64,000 nt of DNA from Jejudonia soesokkakensis (GCF_042664795.1 NZ_JBHTBN010000003.1:186001-250000), one strand, 5' to 3'. Shown: positions 16,379 through 25,285, counted from the first letter of the stretch. Numbers and translations are program-made. The notes: generated by a model not told the origin, from the letters alone.

Positions 16379-16408
16379 CTCAACTGTAAAATTTTAGTGC
16401 TGAATTGT
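16379..16408 (-). promoter_or_regulatory. LytTR-box pair upstream of the TonB receptor gene
   Basis: On the minus strand ACAATTCAG (16408-16400), 12 bp, then ACAGTTGAG (16387-16379). The proximal 9-mer fits the consensus fully, the distal one at all but one base. The pair ends 67 bp before the ATG at 16311. CATCTTTG at 16345-16338 is a plausible weak -7 box. Confidence 0.78.
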
Positions 16409-16487
16409 AAAATGTTCTAAAAATTGTGGTTAACAATATTCAGTAAAATCGAAAAATAGTATCTTCACAGGATGTAATTCAAATCCA

Positions 16488-17084
16488 ATGGAAACTGAAC
16501 AAAAGGTAGATGCCTATATAAAAAAGCACTCAAAATGGACTGAGAAGATGTCTCAGATTAGGGAAGTGCTTCAGCAGACAGAACTTATCGAAGCGATAAA
16601 GTGGGGAGCGCCTGCCTATCTTATAGGTACAAAAATTGTATTGGGAATTGCTGGGTTTAAAAACCATATGGGACTATGGTTTCACCAAGGTGTCTTTTTA
16701 AAAGATGCTGAAAACAAGTTAATGAATGCTCAAGAAGACAAAACAAAAGCGTTGCGACAATGGCGGTTTGAAGAAGATGATACGATCGAACCAAAGCTTT
16801 TACTAAACTATGTGAATGAAGCGATTGCGAATGCCAAAGCTGGAAAGGAATTAAAACCTGTAAAAGCAAAAGTGGCTAAAAAATCTGAAGTTTTAGAAAG
16901 TGCTTTTAAAAAGGATGCATCATTACATTCAGCTTTTAAAAACTTATCTCCTGGAAAGCAAAGAGAGTATTCTGAATATATTGCAGATGCTAAAAGAGAT
17001 ACAACAAAGCTATCACGCCTGGAAAAAATTATTCCAATGATCAAAGAAGGGAAAGGCCTACACGATAAATATAAAAACTGCTAG
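16488..17084 (+). CDS. DUF1801/YdeI family protein
   Basis: A 198-residue cytoplasmic protein. The N-terminal half is a DUF1801 domain (IREVLQQTELIEAIKWGAPAYLIGTKIVLGIAGFKNHMGLWFHQG). The C-terminal half (about 135-198) is the YdeI-type helical tail (FKNLSPGKQREYSEYIADAKRDTTKLSRLEKIIPMIKEGKGLHDKY). Relatives are annotated as bacteriocin-protection or iron-sulfur-related, with no firm biochemistry. The cyclase gene follows after two bases, so they are probably cotranscribed. Confidence 0.85.
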   Translation: METEQKVDAYIKKHSKWTEKMSQIREVLQQTELIEAIKWGAPAYLIGTKIVLGIAGFKNHMGLWFHQGVFLKDAENKLMNAQEDKTKALRQWRFEEDDTIEPKLLLNYVNEAIANAKAGKELKPVKAKVAKKSEVLESAFKKDASLHSAFKNLSPGKQREYSEYIADAKRDTTKLSRLEKIIPMIKEGKGLHDKYKNC

Positions 17085-17086
17085 CC

Positions 17087-18205
17087 TTGAAAAAACCTCA
17101 CTTTAAAAGCTATTCTAAACGACAACTTATATTTTACACAAAACGAGCTGTCTATATATTGTTTGCATGGGTGCTGGTTTCCAATATTTTCTTTTTCTAT
17201 GAGTTTTATACCTTAAAAAGTCAGAACGCACTAACTTCTAGTTTTGATTTACAGACATCTTTTTTTTCAAATTTAATTGTATCCTCATTGGCAGGACTTA
17301 TTGGAGGTGTTTTTACTGTAAATCTAATGGAACGTTGGCTTCGAAGGCATGTGTTTTGGAAAGCGCTTTCGGCTATAATCGTAGTTTATATTATTGCTGC
17401 CCTATTGGTGAGTGGTATTGGTGCTGCCTATTTTTACACCGATTATTTAGGGAAACCCATCACACATCCAGAAGTTATTGATGCTGTAATTTCGTTTTAT
17501 AGTACCTTTTTATTTCTAAAAAATTTCATTCTCTGGCTCATAATTGTTATTGTCACACTTATCGTTTTAATGGTCAATGACAAATATGGTCCTGGTGTTT
17601 TTCCAGATTATTTATTAGGACGCTATTTTATGCCGAAACAAGAGCGTCGCATCTTTATGTTTGCCGATATCAAAAATGCAACGGGCATTGCAGAGGACTT
17701 AGGCGAAGAGCGTTATTTTAATTTTCTGAAAGATTTTTTTAGAGATATCGCTCCTGCCATTGTACAAACCAGAGGTGAGGTGTATCAATATGTCGGGGAT
17801 GAAGTAGTCGTTTCCTGGAAAATGAAAAACGGACTAAAAAAAGGCAATGCGATACAGTGTTATTTTAGTATGAAGAAAATACTAAAATATCGCCATAAGA
17901 GGTATCTTGACAGCTATGGCTACAAACCTGAATTTAAAGTTGGGTACCATTTTGGAAATGTTATGGTTGGTGAGATCGGTCAAATAAAACGGGATATCGC
18001 ATTTACAGGGGATGTATTAAATACAACAGCTCGTATTCAATCTTTATGCAACGAATTAGGCGTTGAGATTTTAGTGTCTGAAGATTTTGCAAAAATAGCA
18101 ACCATACTACCTAAGGGATATAAAAAAGTAGCCGTAGGCACTGAAGTTTTAAGAGGAAAAGAACATAAAATGGAGCTGTATACCTATAAAAAAAATAAAA
18201 AGTAA
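17087..18205 (+). CDS. Membrane-bound class III adenylate/guanylate cyclase
   Basis: A 372-residue protein with four hydrophobic segments (residues about 18-38, 62-82, 95-120, 145-165) and a C-terminal class III cyclase domain (about 190-370). Metal-binding aspartates are seen in FMFADIKNAT and YVGDEVVVSW, and the transition-state Asn/Arg in FTGDVLNTTARIQ, so the catalytic centre looks complete. ATP or GTP preference cannot be told. The start is TTG at 17087, two bases after the DUF1801 gene's stop. No in-frame ATG precedes the first membrane segment. Confidence 0.9.
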   Translation: MKKPHFKSYSKRQLIFYTKRAVYILFAWVLVSNIFFFYEFYTLKSQNALTSSFDLQTSFFSNLIVSSLAGLIGGVFTVNLMERWLRRHVFWKALSAIIVVYIIAALLVSGIGAAYFYTDYLGKPITHPEVIDAVISFYSTFLFLKNFILWLIIVIVTLIVLMVNDKYGPGVFPDYLLGRYFMPKQERRIFMFADIKNATGIAEDLGEERYFNFLKDFFRDIAPAIVQTRGEVYQYVGDEVVVSWKMKNGLKKGNAIQCYFSMKKILKYRHKRYLDSYGYKPEFKVGYHFGNVMVGEIGQIKRDIAFTGDVLNTTARIQSLCNELGVEILVSEDFAKIATILPKGYKKVAVGTEVLRGKEHKMELYTYKKNKK

Positions 18206-18213
18206 AAAATAAT

Positions 18214-18786
18214 TTATTCGGAAAGGTATTCGATGAGTTGTCGCATGGCTTTTCCACGGTGTCCTATGTCACTTTTTTGCTGTAGCGTCATTTCGGCAAA
18301 TGATTGCTTAAAACCTTTTGGCTGAAAAATAGGGTCATACCCAAACCCTTTCTCTCCTCTTTTTTCTAAAAGAATTTCACCATCACAAACCCCTAAAAAT
18401 AATACTTGACTACCCTTGTAATTAAGTGCAATAGCAGTTTTAAATCGGGCATTTCTATTTTTTGAAGCCTCTAAATTTTTTAGTAGCTTGTTCATATTAA
18501 GCGTTGCGTTAGTAGCCTTTCCAGCATATCGCGCACTATACACGCCAGGTTCTCCGTTAAGGGCATCTACTTCCAGCCCGGTGTCATCTGCAAAGCAATC
18601 GTATCCATAATGGTCTTTTACATAATTTGCTTTTAGAATTGCATTGCCCTCTATGGTTGTAGCTGTTTCACGTATGTCTTCCACACACCGGATATCATCC
18701 AAGCTAAGTAAGCTAAAGTGCTTAGGAAGCAATTTTTTTACTTCCTCAAATTTATTTTTGTTGTGAGTGGCAAAGACAAGTTCCAT
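18214..18786 (-). CDS. rdgB: RdgB/HAM1 non-canonical purine NTP pyrophosphatase
   Basis: A 190-residue ITPase-family enzyme that hydrolyses XTP and dITP to the monophosphates. N-terminal ATHNKNKFEEVK (substrate/phosphate loop), FADDTGLEVDALNGEPGVYSARYAG around residues 60-82 and EKGFGYDPIF near residue 145 are the family signatures. Length is standard. It converges on the cyclase gene with an eight-base gap and no clear terminator. Confidence 0.96.
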   Translation of the reverse strand: MELVFATHNKNKFEEVKKLLPKHFSLLSLDDIRCVEDIRETATTIEGNAILKANYVKDHYGYDCFADDTGLEVDALNGEPGVYSARYAGKATNATLNMNKLLKNLEASKNRNARFKTAIALNYKGSQVLFLGVCDGEILLEKRGEKGFGYDPIFQPKGFKQSFAEMTLQQKSDIGHRGKAMRQLIEYLSE

Positions 18787-18867
18787 AATTCAATATATTG
18801 TTTAGAGTGAAAGGGTATTTTACCTTTTATATTACTAATGTATAAAAGTTCTCTCAAAGGTAGTTAT

Positions 18868-19518
18868 CTAGTCATTTAAAAACCGGGCCACAATCTCATC
18901 ACTTGCTTTGATCGTATTCTTGGACCACTCAATTTCTAATTCTAGTTTTTCTGCTTCAGAAAGGCGCCAGTCAATGGTGGATTGCTTCAGTTTTGTGACT
19001 ACATATTGTAAAATAATCGCTGCGGAAACTGATATATTCAAACTTTCAGTAAAACCATACATGGGTATTTTTAGATAGGTATCTGCTTCTCTCAATACAG
19101 CATCGCTTAATCCATAACTCTCCTTTCCGAAGAAAAATGCACTTTTTTTGGTCACGTCAAAATCATGCAATAAATGTGAATGCTCATGGGGTGAAGTGGC
19201 CACAATCTGGTAACCTTCCTTTTTTAATGTATGAATGCACGCCTTTGTAGAATCATGCCTTTGTAAAGAAACCCATTTTTGGGCACCCATGGCTATTTCT
19301 TTGTCAATACTTTTCTGATTGAGTTCTTCTATGATATGCAAGTCCTGTACACCAAAAACCTCACAGCTTCGCATCACAGCACTCGTATTATGTAACTGGT
19401 ACACATCTTCGGTTACTACGGTAAAATGGCGGGTTCGCTTGGCAAGAATTTCCTGAAATAAATGGGCGCGACGTTCGGTAAGGTAGCCTCGAAGATATGC
19501 TAAAAGTTCTTGTTGCAA
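18868..19518 (-). CDS. trmH: SpoU-family tRNA 2'-O-methyltransferase, TrmH type
   Basis: A 216-residue SPOUT methyltransferase. Motif 1 is NTSAVMRSCEVFGVQDLHII (residues about 44-63), motif 2 AFFFGKESYGLSD (127-139) and motif 3 IPMYGFTESLNISVSAAIIL (about 152-171), the knot that binds S-adenosylmethionine. The N-terminal YLTERRAHLFQEILAKRTRHFTVV matches TrmH, which methylates G18 of tRNA. A C-terminal helical extension is also TrmH-like. Confidence 0.9.
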   Translation of the reverse strand: MQQELLAYLRGYLTERRAHLFQEILAKRTRHFTVVTEDVYQLHNTSAVMRSCEVFGVQDLHIIEELNQKSIDKEIAMGAQKWVSLQRHDSTKACIHTLKKEGYQIVATSPHEHSHLLHDFDVTKKSAFFFGKESYGLSDAVLREADTYLKIPMYGFTESLNISVSAAIILQYVVTKLKQSTIDWRLSEAEKLELEIEWSKNTIKASDEIVARFLND

Positions 19519-19570
19519 AAGAGTTGGTTTTCAGTAAAAATAATGAAAATATAATCTAATTAAACCCTGC

Positions 19571-20374
19571 TCAATACCTCCACTGTCGCTCTTTATTAAG
19601 CTCTTCTTCTTTTGCAATTTCTTCCTGCGGGATTACCTTTAAAAAGGAAGGATGTTGCTCGATAGCATATTCCAGCTTTTCTACGATGGAATCTACAGAC
19701 TCGTTTTCATAGTCAATGTCTAGCGGCTCTTTAATTTCCATTGATTGCAGAATTCCTCTTTTCTTAATTCGAAGTCCTTTACGATCAAACGAACGTCTAA
19801 ATCCGTCAATTACGATAGGCACTACAATAGGTTTATTTTTTTTAATGATATGTGCAGTTCCTCTTCTAATAGGTTTCCAGGGGCGAGTGGTTCCCTGCGG
19901 AAAGGTAATTACCCAGCCATCATCCAAAGCCTTTTTAATGCTACTCACATCACTCATCTTTACCTGTCTTTGTACTTCTTTACCTTCGGCACGCCAAGTA
20001 CGCTCAATACTTACAGAACCTGCATACGCCATAATTTTAGGTAATAATCCAGACTGCATGGTTTCTTTAGCGGCAACAAAGTAAAGATTTAATTTAGGTT
20101 TCCAGAGGTACCCAATGTTTTTGATACTGTCTTCTCTTCCACTTAAACTGGCATTAAATACGTGAAACATGGCAACTACGTCTGCAAAATAAGTCTGGTG
20201 ATTAGATACAAAGAGGACATTAGTATCTGGTAAATTTTTAATGACTTCACTGCCGTCAATTTCCAGTTTGTTAAACCCTTTAAATCTGCGATGGGTTAAG
20301 GCTCCAAGGATACGGATGAGCCATAATTTGAGGAAAAGTATATGTCCAAAAGGATTTCGTTTAAAAAGCCCCAT
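19571..20374 (-). CDS. 1-acyl-sn-glycerol-3-phosphate acyltransferase (PlsC family)
   Basis: A 267-residue lysophospholipid acyltransferase. The catalytic HX4D motif is SNHQTYFADV (His near residue 57), the substrate-binding block reads FPQGTTRPWKPIRRGTA (about 154-170), a Gln variant of the usual FPEGT, and VVPIVIDGFRR follows. It probably adds the second acyl chain to phosphatidic acid precursors at the inner membrane. A final charged tail (EEIAKEEELNKERQWRY) has no known role. Confidence 0.9.
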   Translation of the reverse strand: MGLFKRNPFGHILFLKLWLIRILGALTHRRFKGFNKLEIDGSEVIKNLPDTNVLFVSNHQTYFADVVAMFHVFNASLSGREDSIKNIGYLWKPKLNLYFVAAKETMQSGLLPKIMAYAGSVSIERTWRAEGKEVQRQVKMSDVSSIKKALDDGWVITFPQGTTRPWKPIRRGTAHIIKKNKPIVVPIVIDGFRRSFDRKGLRIKKRGILQSMEIKEPLDIDYENESVDSIVEKLEYAIEQHPSFLKVIPQEEIAKEEELNKERQWRY

Positions 20375-20441
20375 AAGTTTCAGTTTGTTAGAAATTCCAC
20401 CACATTTTTAAATAAGGCGGAATAGCAAATATACTGAAAAA

Positions 20442-21092
20442 TTAGCCTTCTCTAAGCAGCTCTTGTAGTATTTGGCGTACCTCACTCAGCATCATAGCAG
20501 TAGCCCCCCATACTACATGATCATTTAACAAATATGCTGGCACCTCAATATCGGTAGCATACGAGGTTGTAAGTGTCTTAGTGACCAAAACCGAATCATC
20601 CATAAAATGGGAAAGGGGTACTTCTATCAATCCCTCCACCTCGTCCTCTTGTGGGATAAACTTCGGGGTCTGTTCTGTGATCCCTAAAAAAGGCTGTACA
20701 AAAAAATTGGAAGGTGGTATATAGATCTCGGTAAGTTCTTTTAATACTAAAACTTCATCTGGTGCCACGCCAACTTCTTCATGAGTTTCACGAAGAGCTG
20801 TTTGCTGTATATTTTCGTCTTCAGGTTCTACTTTCCCTCCTGGAAATCCTACTTGAGCAGAATGAACACCTTTGTATGTTTTTCGAAGAATGAGGATTAG
20901 GTGTGTTTCATCCCTGTCTGAAGGGTAAAATAATATCATTACTCCTGCTTTACGACCTGTTTTCTTATCTCTGGCTTGTTGTTTAAGTTCCAGCAAACGT
21001 TCAATAGGCGCCATTTTTAAATGAAGGGCTTCACCAGGAAGTTCCATTTTTGTTATTTTTACAATCTGTTTTTTAAATTCTGAAAAATCCAT
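20442..21092 (-). CDS. Nudix CoA pyrophosphatase-like hydrolase
   Basis: A 216-residue Nudix protein. The Nudix box runs from GFPGGKVEPEDENIQ to ALRETHEEVGV (residues about 83-110), with the CoA-pyrophosphatase (NudL-like) pattern HSAQVGFPGGK just before it. The N-terminus FSEFKKQIVKI...LPGEALHLKMAP is conserved in flavobacterial members, so the start at 21092 is trusted. Its ATG is two bases from the ATG of the divergent cyclophilin gene. Confidence 0.9.
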   Translation of the reverse strand: MDFSEFKKQIVKITKMELPGEALHLKMAPIERLLELKQQARDKKTGRKAGVMILFYPSDRDETHLILILRKTYKGVHSAQVGFPGGKVEPEDENIQQTALRETHEEVGVAPDEVLVLKELTEIYIPPSNFFVQPFLGITEQTPKFIPQEDEVEGLIEVPLSHFMDDSVLVTKTLTTSYATDIEVPAYLLNDHVVWGATAMMLSEVRQILQELLREG

Positions 21093-21094
21093 TT

Positions 21095-21805
21095 ATGAAA
21101 TTGTCGCTTTCTGTTTTAATCTGCTGTTGTGTACTTCTTCTAAGTTGTGAAGATACCAAAAAAGAAAAACAAGTTTCTGCTGAAAAAACACCAACTACGA
21201 CTGAAGCTTCAGAAAAAAATACTGAGGAAACTGAAACTCCTTCAGAAAAAAAATATCCAAAAATCACTCAAGAAAATGTAGTCGAATTTTTAACTGCCTA
21301 CGGAAAAGATAATCCTGAAACCAACCTCCGAATTACCACTACTCATGGAACTATTGATTTGGAGTTGTATGAAGACACACCCTTACACCGTGCCAATTAT
21401 ATATACCTAACTAAGCAAGGGTACTTTGACAATACCTTTTTTCATCGCATCGTTCCTAATTTTATTATTCAGGGAGGAAATAGCGACAATGCAGATACCA
21501 ATGAAAAACGGTATCAAATTGGAAAAGACTACCTTATTCCTGCAGAACTAAATGGTCGCAATCACACCTACGGTAGTGTTTCTGGAGCAAAACAATACCG
21601 TGAAAATCCAGATAAAAAAACAGCGCCTTTCGAGTTTTTTATATTTTTAGGACCACAAACATCAACCAGCCACCTCAATGGAAATTATACAGTTTTTGCA
21701 AGAGTAACCAATGGGATGGATGTGGTCGAGAAAATTGCGAATCTGCCTGCAGATGACAACGAATGGCCACAAAAAAATGTAGAAATTAGTGTTGAAGTAT
21801 TATAA
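21095..21805 (+). CDS. Cyclophilin-type peptidylprolyl isomerase, lipoprotein
   Basis: A 236-residue lipoprotein: signal ending LLLSC (Cys18), an acidic Thr/Glu linker to about residue 65, then a cyclophilin domain with THGTIDLELYEDTPLHRANYIYL, FFHRIVPNFIIQGG (catalytic Arg in FHRI) and NGNYTVFARVTNGMDVVEKI. It would help fold envelope proteins in the periplasm. The start is fixed by the signal peptide and lies only two bases from the divergent Nudix start. Confidence 0.93.
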   Translation: MKLSLSVLICCCVLLLSCEDTKKEKQVSAEKTPTTTEASEKNTEETETPSEKKYPKITQENVVEFLTAYGKDNPETNLRITTTHGTIDLELYEDTPLHRANYIYLTKQGYFDNTFFHRIVPNFIIQGGNSDNADTNEKRYQIGKDYLIPAELNGRNHTYGSVSGAKQYRENPDKKTAPFEFFIFLGPQTSTSHLNGNYTVFARVTNGMDVVEKIANLPADDNEWPQKNVEISVEVL

Positions 21806-21824
21806 TAACTTAAAGTAAAACAAT

Positions 21825-22196
21825 ATGAAATTAGGTGCATTTTCAATCAGTTTAGCTGTAAAAGACATTAAGGCTTCCAAAGAATTTTACGAAAAGCTTG
21901 GCTTTTCAAAATTTGCCGGAGCACTCGACAAAAAATACCTGATCATGAAAAATGAGAATTCACTTATCGGACTTTTTGAAGGAATGTTTGAAAATAACAT
22001 TTTAACTTTTAATCCTGGATGGGATGAAAATGCGGCAAAAGTCGAAAACTTTGATGATGTAAGAACCATTCAGAAAGAATTAAAAGAAAAAAATGTATCG
22101 CTTATGAAAGAAGCCGATACGGCAACTTCTGGGCCAGAAAATATTACTTTTATGGACCCAGACGGAAATGTGATCCTTATCGATCAACATGTGTAA
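21825..22196 (+). CDS. VOC family (glyoxalase-like) protein
   Basis: A 123-residue single vicinal-oxygen-chelate domain made of two beta-alpha-beta units: SISLAVKDIKASKEFYEKLGF (5-25) and GPENITFMDPDGNVILIDQHV (103-123). Such proteins bind a divalent metal and small ligands or antibiotics, and no specific substrate is indicated. It follows the cyclophilin gene by 19 bp on the same strand and is probably cotranscribed. Confidence 0.85.
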   Translation: MKLGAFSISLAVKDIKASKEFYEKLGFSKFAGALDKKYLIMKNENSLIGLFEGMFENNILTFNPGWDENAAKVENFDDVRTIQKELKEKNVSLMKEADTATSGPENITFMDPDGNVILIDQHV

Positions 22197-22220
22197 CTAA
22201 AGAACTTTACTTTTATTCAT

Positions 22221-22250
22221 TAAAAAAAGCCCTACAATTGCAAGGCTTAT
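22221..22250 (-). terminator. Terminator of the transaldolase-family gene
   Basis: On the minus strand AAGCCTTG pairs with TAGGGCTT (some G-U pairs) around a CAATTG loop and runs into seven Ts, about 24 bases past the stop at 22274. The A-tract on the plus side suggests it may also end the VOC transcript. Confidence 0.7.
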
Positions 22251-22273
22251 CTGTTAGTTTATAGGAAAGGGAG

Positions 22274-22927
22274 TTAGTTGCCTTTTTTATAATCTGCTAA
22301 AAATTTTTCCAGTCCAATGTCTGTTAAAGGGTGTTTCAACAAGCCTTCAATAGATGATAGTGGTCCAGTCATCACATCGGCTCCTATTTTTGCACAATCT
22401 ATTACATGCATGGTGTGACGTACAGAAGCCGCAAGGATTTCAGTTTCAAAAGCATAGTTATCGTAAATTAAACGAATTTCTGCAATAAGGTTTAGACCGT
22501 CGGTTGAAATATCGTCCAGTCTTCCAATAAATGGAGACACATAGGTTGCGCCAGCCTTTGCTGCTAATAACGCCTGCCCTGCTGAAAATACCAGTGTACA
22601 ATTAGTACGAATCCCCTTATCTGTAAAATATTTAATAGCTTTAACACCTTCTTTAATCATGGGCACTTTAACAACGATTTGCTCGTGAAGTTGAGCTAGC
22701 TCCTCACCTTCTTTAATCATTCCGTCAAAATCGGTTGCAATCACTTCTGCCGAAACATCACCATCTACAATAGAACAGATATCTACATAATGCTTCAGTA
22801 TATTTTCTCTGCCGGTAATACCTTCTTTTGCCATCAACGACGGATTGGTCGTAACGCCATCCAGAACACCTAAGTCCTGCGCTTCACGGATTTGATCTAA
22901 ATTAGCAGTATCAATAAAAAATTTCAT
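22274..22927 (-). CDS. fsa: Transaldolase / fructose-6-phosphate aldolase family
   Basis: A 217-residue small-type transaldolase: MKFFIDTANLDQIREA, GVTTNPSLMAKEG, the Schiff-base lysine in IVVKVPMIKEG (about residue 85), NCTLVFSAGQALLAAKAGATYVSPFIGRLDD and a C-terminal helix. The 214-220 residue class covers both TalC transaldolase and Fsa aldolase, which differ at a few active-site residues not decided here, so the symbol is tentative. It likely serves the non-oxidative pentose phosphate pathway. Single gene with its own terminator. Confidence 0.9.
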   Translation of the reverse strand: MKFFIDTANLDQIREAQDLGVLDGVTTNPSLMAKEGITGRENILKHYVDICSIVDGDVSAEVIATDFDGMIKEGEELAQLHEQIVVKVPMIKEGVKAIKYFTDKGIRTNCTLVFSAGQALLAAKAGATYVSPFIGRLDDISTDGLNLIAEIRLIYDNYAFETEILAASVRHTMHVIDCAKIGADVMTGPLSSIEGLLKHPLTDIGLEKFLADYKKGN

Positions 22928-23050
22928 AGTAAAGAGTCACTTTAAAGTTTCAGCAAAAATAAAGAAGATTACTACAGTTAGAAAATTGTGTATGAAAAGT
23001 TATCAGAAAGATGTTGATAAGATAGCTATACGTTAGAAACTTGTGTCAAA

Positions 23051-23863
23051 TTATTTATCCAGATGATAATGCTTCATAAGCATTTTTTCGTAGGTTTTAC
23101 TCGGAAGTATTTTTTTGAGTACAATAGAAAATCGTTGAATAAAAGCACCTTCTCGATAGCGAACCGCAGGCTTGTTTGTCTGAATAATCTTATAAACAGC
23201 TTTGGCCATTTCTAAAGGATCGCCACCACTTTGCACATGGTCATTCATTGTTTTTAGGGTTTCTCCATAATCCTTTTCGTAAGGTGAACCTTCTAGGATA
23301 GGGGCATGATATCTTCCGGCGGCGATATTGGTTGCAAAATCACCTGGAGCGATATTGGTCATGTGCACACCAAACTGAAGCGTTTCCATACGATAGGCTT
23401 CAATAGTAATTTCCAATGCCGCTTTACTCGCAGAATATATTCCGCGGTAGGGCAACCCCATATATGCAGCGATAGAAGTCACATTAATAATATGACCCGA
23501 TTTTTGTTTGCGAAGTTGTGGTAAAACAGCCTTGATCACTTCTAGAGGACCAAAAAAATTGGTATCAAATGCCTTTCGCATTTCATTGGTAGGCGTTTCT
23601 TCAATAGGTCCTGTAATACCCACGCCCGCATTATTTACCACCACATCAATTTTCCCTTCCTTGTCAATGACTTGTTTAAAAGCTTCCGTAATAGTTTCGG
23701 GCTTAGTAACATCCAAGGCAACGAGAGGAAATTTAGTAGTTGAACTATAATTCTCTGGATGACGACTCGTTCCGTAGACAATACACTCTTTGGTCAATAA
23801 AAATTCGCCAATAGCTTTTCCTATTCCTGATGACCCTCCTGTGATAAAAACAACTTTTGGCAT
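23051..23863 (-). CDS. Short-chain dehydrogenase/reductase
   Basis: A 270-residue classical SDR. The cofactor-binding glycine motif is ITGGSSGIGKAIG (6-18), NNAGVGITG follows near residue 87, and the catalytic Ser/Tyr/Lys are in NVTSIAAYMGLPYRGIYSASKAA (about 128-150, YxxxK). The arginine pattern TSRHPE after strand 2 suggests NADP(H). The substrate is unknown. Confidence 0.9.
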   Translation of the reverse strand: MPKVVFITGGSSGIGKAIGEFLLTKECIVYGTSRHPENYSSTTKFPLVALDVTKPETITEAFKQVIDKEGKIDVVVNNAGVGITGPIEETPTNEMRKAFDTNFFGPLEVIKAVLPQLRKQKSGHIINVTSIAAYMGLPYRGIYSASKAALEITIEAYRMETLQFGVHMTNIAPGDFATNIAAGRYHAPILEGSPYEKDYGETLKTMNDHVQSGGDPLEMAKAVYKIIQTNKPAVRYREGAFIQRFSIVLKKILPSKTYEKMLMKHYHLDK

Positions 23864-23950
23864 ACCTGTACTTAAAGGACAAAGATGCGCTTTGTGTCGT
23901 TCTTTTCAAAGAAAAAGAATCAAAATCCCTGACTTTAGCGCATAAAAAAT

Positions 23951-24044
23951 GGCAAGCTACCTACATCACACCGCTACGACCATCTACCCTTGCTGCGTTC
24001 CCGCCCTGGGGGATTCAATAGGAGCTGGTTGTGTAGGACTTGCC
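23951..24044 (-). ncRNA. ffs: Signal recognition particle RNA, small bacterial type
   Basis: The minus strand folds into one long hairpin: GGCAAG (24044-24039) pairs with CTTGCC (23956-23951), then CCTACA with TGTAGG, closing on an apical region with CCAGGGCGGGAACGCAGCA, the GGAA tetraloop and asymmetric loop that bind Ffh. Size and fold fit the roughly 95-100 nt Bacteroidota SRP RNA. The exact 5' end is uncertain by a few bases. It lies between the SDR gene and the divergent glutamine cyclotransferase gene. Confidence 0.9.
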
Positions 24045-24132
24045 GCTGCAAAGATACATGTTTTGCGTTGTTTTACAAGAATTTTTAAGTATCAATTATA
24101 ATAAATATCTTTCCAAAAAAATTACAGAAACT

Positions 24133-25176
24133 ATGAAGTTCTATAAACTATTCGTATTCATATCAATACTCGTTTTTGCAAGCTGTGAAGACGATACTAA
24201 AAATCCTTCGGAAGCATTCTCCATCGAAATTAAAGATGCTAAGGATAGCTATAAAGCCGAAGATGTATTAGAACTTACTGTAACGAACAAGAAAAATAAA
24301 ACTATTGAAAGTGTTAGCTATACATTGGATTCTGAAAGGATTAGTACTTCTGAAACTGCTTCGGTTTCACTAAACGATAAAAAACTAGGCAGACACTTTT
24401 TACGAGCTACGATTACGGCAGACCGAAAAACCTATGAAGTACGCAAAGAATTTGTAATCATGTCATCGGTCACACCAAAATTATACAGTTATAAAATATT
24501 GGAGGAATATCCGCATGATGTTGCCGCCTATACGCAAGGATTAGAGTTTGAAAATGACACCTTGTATGAAAGTACGGGGCAGCGTAAGCAATCTACTTTG
24601 CGGCAAATCGATTATAAAACTGGTAAATCGCTAAAGATTGTTCCGTTGGCTGATTCTTATTTTGGAGAAGGACTCACCATTCTAAATAATAAGATCTATC
24701 AATTGACCTGGCAAGGTGGAAAAGGATTTATTTATGATTTAAAAACCCTAGAACAAAAAGGCAATTTTGTGTATAATGATAGTAAAGAAGGCTGGGGACT
24801 TTGCAATGACGGGACAAACATTTATAAAAGTGATGGTACCGAAAAGATCTGGACCCTTAATTCTGAAACCCTTGCCGAAGAAGATTACATAGAGATCTAC
24901 ACCAATACAGCGAAGATTAAATCTGTAAACGAATTGGAATGGGTGGACGGAAAAATTTACGCAAACATCTATCAAAAAGATGCAATCGCTATTGTAAACC
25001 CAACCAATGGTGCCGTTGAAGGTGTTATTGATCTAAGCACATTAAAAGAGAATGTAACAAAGCATGACCAACTTGATGTGTTAAATGGTATTGCGTACAA
25101 GGGGGAAGAAAATATTCTTTATGTTACTGGTAAAAACTGGGACAAGTTGTTTAAGATTGAGGTTGTTGGAAAGTAA
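24133..25176 (+). CDS. Glutaminyl-peptide cyclotransferase, lipoprotein
   Basis: A 347-residue protein of the plant/bacterial glutamine cyclotransferase family, which closes N-terminal Gln to pyroglutamate. The start at 24133 gives a lipoprotein signal ending FASC (Cys19). Upstream in-frame codons would run into the SRP RNA. Residues about 22-115 form an Ig-like domain. From about 120 on the five-blade propeller shows EEYPHDVAAYTQGLEF, LYESTGQ, FGEGLTILNNKIYQLTW, NELEWVDGKIYANIY and LNGIAY, all family hallmarks. It acts at the cell envelope. Confidence 0.9.
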   Translation: MKFYKLFVFISILVFASCEDDTKNPSEAFSIEIKDAKDSYKAEDVLELTVTNKKNKTIESVSYTLDSERISTSETASVSLNDKKLGRHFLRATITADRKTYEVRKEFVIMSSVTPKLYSYKILEEYPHDVAAYTQGLEFENDTLYESTGQRKQSTLRQIDYKTGKSLKIVPLADSYFGEGLTILNNKIYQLTWQGGKGFIYDLKTLEQKGNFVYNDSKEGWGLCNDGTNIYKSDGTEKIWTLNSETLAEEDYIEIYTNTAKIKSVNELEWVDGKIYANIYQKDAIAIVNPTNGAVEGVIDLSTLKENVTKHDQLDVLNGIAYKGEENILYVTGKNWDKLFKIEVVGK

Positions 25177-25285
25177 ATTAAGGTTATTATTATAGCAAAC
25201 GATAGTCTATTGAACCCTTAACTTTTTCAAAATCACAATAACTTCCTGTTTAAAAAGTTATATTTTTACTGAAAATTTTGTTTGA

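Noticed and set aside
24040..24132. N-terminal extension of the glutamine cyclotransferase frame
   Set aside because: It would overlap the SRP RNA 5' end and bury the lipoprotein signal. The start at 24133 gives a proper lipobox.
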